A stretch of DNA of 64,000 bases. Origin: Pochonia chlamydosporia 170. Lineage: Eukaryota > Ascomycota > Sordariomycetes > Hypocreales > Clavicipitaceae. The position numbers were made by a program, and so were the translations under genes. The notes beneath the pieces are model-generated. The model saw only the letters and a program-made list of their open reading frames with translations, was not told the origin of the DNA and made no database searches. This document shows, piece by piece, positions 58,858 to 64,000 of the stretch (position 1 is the first letter of the stretch; each line of letters starts with the position of its first letter). The stretch covers positions 124,001 through 188,000 of the forward strand of contig NW_019154049.1 in assembly GCF_001653235.2 (NCBI RefSeq). The letters are read 5' to 3'.

Positions 58858-61224
58858 GGTTTGGAATTGCGAAATCGATGGCAGAAATTATTATAGCGTG
58901 TCAGCTTGTGCTAGTTCCGAGAGAGGCGGTCCTGTTTGTTGATCTGATCGCTGTCATAGATCCTTTAGACGTAAAGCAAAGATTTTATAGTTTTCATTTT
59001 CCTGTTATTGAATTCTGATACGTATCTTCCCTACGACATCACCGACAAGACTACGTCAAGTTTCCCAAAAGCAGTTATCTGGGTCAATGTTACTATCCCC
59101 CCACGATATGGCAACAGTCTGGCTGTTTATCAACTGAAAGTTTGGTACTGGATGCAATACCTTCCTAAAACGGTGTCGATGAATCTCATCGTGCAACATA
59201 AGTCTTCAAAATGAGATTTTCTCCGGCCGTTAGAGATTATTACAGTACCCGAGTTAACATTTGCATCAAGATACGTAACTTCAGACTGCGCAACCACGGG
59301 AGCACTCCCAGTTTCACACACCTTCTAAGGAATTTAGCAGTACACTGTCGCGTTACATGTAGAAATAAATCCGGCAACATAAAGCTAATAAGTTTTCGTT
59401 TGCGCATATTTGTAACCCAAGTACAAGTAAAACAGGCTCGTAGAGTTGGCATTGCTTGCCACAAACAGAAGACTGAGCATTATCCTGTTAGTCACATAAC
59501 TCCAAAAGAGACGAGAATTAGACACTCTTCTCGAACTCACCGTCTGGTTTGACGACTTTCACCTTCACATGACGATCTGCAACGTTCCGGGCAACCAGGC
59601 ACGGTCTTTGGTGGTACTACAGTCCCAAAGTTGTCACCTCAGCCCCCACGTGGGACCGTCTTGTTGACTTTTGGTTTGACCTCCAGCTTAGCTCAAGGCA
59701 CGTTAAATGAAAGGTAAAGATTACGGCGCCTCCCGACGGAAGCCAATCTTATACCCGTCGAAGAACAGTTCGGTAGCAGGCCAGGTAACTGTCTGGTGTT
59801 GCTAGCTATTTCCGCTACATGATATTTTGCAAAGAGAATCGGACCGGATCCTGTGGTTGCAACTTTACTAAGACAGCATTTATATCAACAGCATTAGCAA
59901 GGGTACTGGCAGCTCCCTTTTGTATTCAGTGCAGCGCACTGGACCGTAACCTACGATGACCTTATGTCGTATGCAGAGGCACCGAAATTCTTAACCGATC
60001 CGAGAGTGGAAACAAAGTTAGTTACAGTAAACCGTCCTTGAGGAGCCAGGTACCCAAACTCTGCAAGTTCGAGTATAATCTGTGTAACTACTGCCTCGTT
60101 GCGTAGACGTACAAATTTTGGGGCGTGACTGACCATCCTCCGAGGTCATTCCTCACACGACATTACCTCAAGATCAGGTCTCCAAGCGAGAGAACAGTCC
60201 TACCATGGCGTGACCCCGATCAAGGCTCGGGCCAGCGATTTCTCTTTGCCCCCGGCAATCCGTGCCACCACTAAAGGCTTGCCGTTGATGTACTCCCCCG
60301 CAACAGACTGCCCCCCAGCGTCTCATTCAATCGCACCTTGCATGAGAGACTAGGGGCAAGAAACTGGGGAACAGCAACTTAAGCACAATGTAACACAGAC
60401 TTCCTCGTGCTAATAACAGGCACCTTTGAGATTTCAGTGCAAACAGTGTTGTGGACTTTGCTCGGCTGAGAGTGAAAGCAAACATAACACAAAGATCCAC
60501 CCACTAAGTGCACAGTTGAGACCAAATTGACATTGCCCTGGAGCCTCTAGTGTTCAGAATCCATCGTTCCCGCCTACACAGTTGTATTTGATACATATAT
60601 AACGATACCATCCGACTGGCTATGTATCTATCCCAAGCTTTACCCCAAGCCGTGTCTGCAATCTCTCGGGGTTATTATTAGTCCAGGGTTCCCTTCGGCT
60701 CATCGTATGGCACAATTGGCCTGAAATCGTTTGCCTCCAACAAGGTTATCGAGATCCTTTCATTCAGCAGCCCCACTCACCAGAGACAAGCTACGTTACA
60801 ACGTTCCGAAGGAGTGCCAGCTACCTGAGAATCGTCATTATTTTCCTCCAATCCCAATATAAACATAAAGACCTTCCCATTTTGACAGGTCGCTAAACAT
60901 CAAGGCTAATTGACTTTCATAGCGGCTTTCTTGCCGGGTTTTGCCGGTTTAAAGGGCCAGACCGCCCACCCCAGAGTAATAACCAGGCTGCCGCGAATTT
61001 TAGTTTAGCCCCGGCATTTGCATCTCGATTTATCCTTGGTTCGCTCAGTCCGTGTCAAGCCTCACACTAACTTTCCTTATAATTTGAACCCGGAGATGAA
61101 AGGATATAAAGCTCTTATGGAATTGTATATATAGACCACATACCTTCTAACTACCTAGTGATAGCAGACTACTTCGTTTTTGAGCAAAATATACTTACCG
61201 ATTTTAAAGCTTGTAACTACAAAG
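58858..61224. other. 2.4-kb intergenic region between two chitin-active genes
   Basis: Divergent upstream region of the AA11 gene (minus) and the chitosanase gene (plus). Several short frames occur near 59200-59550, but none is supported. No RNA gene recognised. Confidence 0.4.
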
Positions 61225-62067
61225 ATGCGGTCTTCAAGTGTTCTTGCTGCTGTTACCTTGGGCGCTGTTGCGTCCGCGTATCAGCTTCCCGCAAACCTCA
61301 AGAAGATCTACGATCAACACAAGGTATGCTTGATCAGTCAGCCCATCAATGTAAGGCTGCTAAAACAACCACACAACTAGTCTGGAACCTGTTCCAAGAA
61401 GCTCTCCGGTACCTTCAGTGGCGGTGCTACATACTGCGGAGATCTTCCCAACGCCATCTTCCTGAAGGGAAGCAGCGGCAACTATGACAACATGGACATT
61501 GATTGCGATGGCGCCAACAATTCTGCCGGCGGGTGCTCAAATGACCCCAGCGGCCAAGGCGAAACCGCGTTCAAGGACACAGTCAAGACCTACGGCATCC
61601 CCGATCTCGATGCAAACATCCATCCCTATGTCGTTTTCGGCAACGAAGGCGCCAGCCCTTCATTTAACCCTCAAAGCAAAGGAATGAAGCCTCTTAGTGT
61701 CATGGCAGTCGTTTGCAACAACCAGGTGGTATGTTTTACCTTAAAGTCTACAGCTGGGCTTCGTACACCCTCGCCTCACTAGGGGCAATTGCTAACGGCG
61801 CGATACATCTAGTTTTATGGTGTTTGGGGCGACACCAACGGCTTCACCTCCACTGGCGAGGCTTCGCTGGCGCTGGGCAAGCTGTGCTTCCCCAACGAAG
61901 GTCTTTCCGGTGACAATGGTCATGATCCCAAGGACGTTCTCTACATTGGCTTTACCAGCAGCAGTGCTGTGCCTGGCAAGAGCGGCGCAAACTGGAAGGC
62001 TAAGAAGACGGCCGACTTCGAGTCAAGCATCAAAGCCCTGGGCGACCGACTTGTCGCCGCCTTGTAA
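61225..62067 (+). CDS. GH75 chitosanase
   Basis: Three exons (61225-61323, 61381-61728, 61813-62067) sum to 233 codons plus stop, the usual size of fungal chitosanases. A signal peptide ([18 protein letters not shown]) precedes the catalytic domain. Blocks [37 protein letters not shown] and [12 protein letters not shown] are typical of GH75. The Asp and Glu catalytic residues of the family correspond to the conserved Asp in IDCDG or IPDLD and the Glu in GEAS, though I cannot prove the assignment. It is secreted and hydrolyses chitosan. Neighbouring AA11 suggests a chitin/chitosan degradation locus. Confidence 0.9.
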
Positions 62068-63832
62068 ATAAGCAGTTACCTTTTTCGAAGCTGAGGTCCC
62101 TGTCAATGCTGTACATAACTAGCTCGTGAATACATATTGCACATAACGAATGCGTTGAAAGTCGTCTTTTGTTGCAACTGATACCCTCTTGGAACGTAAC
62201 ACCTCACCCTAATCCCTACGTAACGCCTTGCGGAAGCCTCTTTGAGTTAGGTTTCGCATGAATTATCAGGAATGTCGGGTTGTCAAAATTTGGAGGAAGG
62301 CAACACGTCCAAAAGATGCACAGCCCCAAGCTGATAATTCTGGTTCGCTATATAGTGCGCGCATTTATCAGTTTGAGCGGCCGAATGATGCGTTGAACTT
62401 CATGTCTGCATGTCACAGCCTAGGCTGGCGTCTCGGCTTTTGAGCGTGAGTCAATTCCCCATCCCGCTGCGTCCTCCGACACCCAACTCGGCTCGTCACT
62501 GACCCGTTGTCGGGAAGATTATTAGCTGGTAACAATTGCTTCGGCATACGATGATTAGATGACACTTCGCCCTCAAGAACCGCGACGAGCGAAGCTTGTC
62601 CAATTGAGCACATGTTGGCATTCAACGCAATTGGCGGGTGACTCCAAACGGCAATCATCGACCGGGCAAAGGGTAATCATACGCTGCTCGTACGATAATC
62701 CAGGGGTATGTCAAGGTATTGTGCCTGCGACTCGGCCGTGATTACCAACATGCACCGATTGAAGATATGATGTTGGAAGCCCAACTCCCAAACCCGACGG
62801 GTCTATCCAAGGGATTGGCTCGGACTTCGGACCGGACTAGAAGATTTTCAGCAACTCCATCATGACTTACTAATGTAATATAAGATGGACTTTCGGGGTG
62901 TTCCAGGAGGCTCAAATTTTGTCAACTCAGCAAAGAAAGACCAAATCGACATGATATTATAAATCTTTGGACAGCAGGATCGGTCTTTAACATGTTGATA
63001 ACGGGCTTTCCGGGTCACCCTCAAGCATTTTTCCAGCATGTGGGTACGGACATTCCGCGGCCAGACGGCCGTTTCAAGGTCAAGTTACGGACTTTGACGG
63101 ACAGTTCCAACCAACCACATTCGCTCTTTGACCGAGACTTCCGCCACAAGTCCGTTCCTCACCCCTTCGACCAACAATGTTCCCACAGCATAACGAAACA
63201 TAACTCGCTGAATCTCCCCTAATGGGGCCAAACATCCTGGTTCCATGCCGTCATAAACCGCACAATGGGTTGTTATGTCCATACATCCGAATCTGAGTCG
63301 AAGAGGACTTGGAGGACTAACAGGCGAAGGATTCCGGTGTTATTGACGGTCAGACAAGAATTCAAGTACCTTTCGCAGTAAGAGCCTATGCAAAAGTACG
63401 AAATTTGCATTACGAGTATCCCATTTTTCGCCGGATCTATCTGCAGCCGAGCGCGTACATCACCTGGCACACCAGTCACAAATCTCGTCAACCTCCAAAA
63501 GACAACTCATGCCCATTTGCAGAGGGCCAAACAACCAACTGCCGCTAGCAGTGGTGGGTGGGTTTAGTTAGTCGGGACGGCGTTGAGCAATAAATGCCGT
63601 CCCGCCATCACGGACAAGAATGTTCAATGATGTTTACATTACTCGTTTTATCATCCAAGATTTCCCCCAACCCATCGTTTGTGATTGTCTTGAAGAAACA
63701 TTCCATAACTAGCATTCATGTCGATCTAAGACATTTCCGAAAATCGTGGCATCCTTGGCGTTTTAGCTCTCGTTGCAACCGAAAAGCAGTGAAACGACTT
63801 GGCCATCGATATAGCCAAAACTAGTCGTCGCA
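62068..63832. other. 1.8-kb intergenic region, no gene recognised
   Basis: 3' flank of the chitosanase gene and promoter of the MFS gene. Only short unsupported frames. Confidence 0.45.
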
Positions 63833-64000
63833 ATGACGGCATCAAAGACCGCCAGCGGCGGTGAAGAACCCGTGCTTCCCAGCAAAATCCCATATTGGCG
63901 ACTGGTTGTTGACCAAGCTGGTGTAACTCACGATGTCCTGCACCACGCTTATCCAGGCTCTGGCAGCGAAGCCGATCCATATCTTGTGCAATGGATCCCA
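63833..64000 (+). CDS. MFS transporter, 5' part only (cut by window end)
   Basis: ATG at 63833 opens a frame of 56 codons that runs off the window. The visible part is the hydrophilic cytosolic N-terminus, ending DVLHHAYPGSGSEADPYLVQW, a pattern (H-x-Y-x-GSG-x-E-x-DP-x-xVxW) seen just before the first helix of fungal DHA1-type multidrug MFS transporters. The transmembrane part lies outside, so substrate and integrity cannot be judged. Confidence 0.7.
   Translation, partial: MTASKTASGGEEPVLPSKIPYWRLVVDQAGVTHDVLHHAYPGSGSEADPYLVQWIP

Noticed and set aside
59211..59552. 113-codon plus-strand frame between the two chitin-active genes
   Set aside because: Starts at an ATG but shows no recognisable domain, signal peptide or intron context; likely chance.

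Overview
This window is nuclear DNA from a filamentous ascomycete, most likely a Sordariomycete of the order Hypocreales. The genes have short GT-AG introns (about 50-130 nt), fungal Zn(II)2Cys6 regulators, fungal P450 families, a GH75 chitosanase and an AA11 chitin-active LPMO, and the repeats carry C-to-T/G-to-A decay typical of RIP. A chitin- or insect-associated lifestyle is possible but is an inference.

Layout. 1-7060 is an AT-rich repeat graveyard: a Ty3/Gypsy reverse transcriptase remnant and a heavily mutated C2H2 zinc-finger gene. 7092-11432 holds a head-to-head pair: a gasdermin-like pore-forming protein gene (apparently frameshifted near its start) and a DUF7580-like/subtilisin S8 protease gene with an intact catalytic triad. 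This matches the known fungal gasdermin/protease regulated-cell-death modules. 11600-12620 carries an inverted-repeat element and a truncated ABC-transporter tail. 13962-33736 is a sesquiterpenoid biosynthetic cluster: an aristolochene-synthase-like terpene cyclase, a divergently transcribed SDR, five cytochrome P450s, a BAHD-like acyltransferase and an AflR-like regulator. 34414-64000 is more ordinary: a GH5 endoglucanase with a GPI-like tail, a glycine-rich DUF1399-type protein, two FAD monooxygenases, a secreted proteinase-K-like subtilisin, a GH88-type glycosidase, a cupin, a second Zn2Cys6 regulator, a mucin-like membrane protein, an AA11 LPMO, a GH75 chitosanase and the start of an MFS transporter.

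The terpene cluster is the most informative part. The cyclase, the SDR, two P450s and the regulator can be assembled from exons into full-length frames. The acyltransferase carries an 8-bp tandem duplication exactly at its HXXXD motif plus a nonsense codon. Two P450s carry one-nucleotide-type frameshifts (one just before the heme loop). Another P450 carries a 17-bp tandem duplication near its N-terminus. The cluster therefore looks like an eremophilane-type pathway whose skeleton-forming end is kept while late tailoring is decaying. Some one-base lesions could be assembly errors, but the tandem duplications and the stop codon are harder to explain that way.

Exon structures were worked out by hand from splice signals, reading-frame continuity and recalled family patterns; no database search was possible. 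Exon sums divisible by three were used as an internal check.
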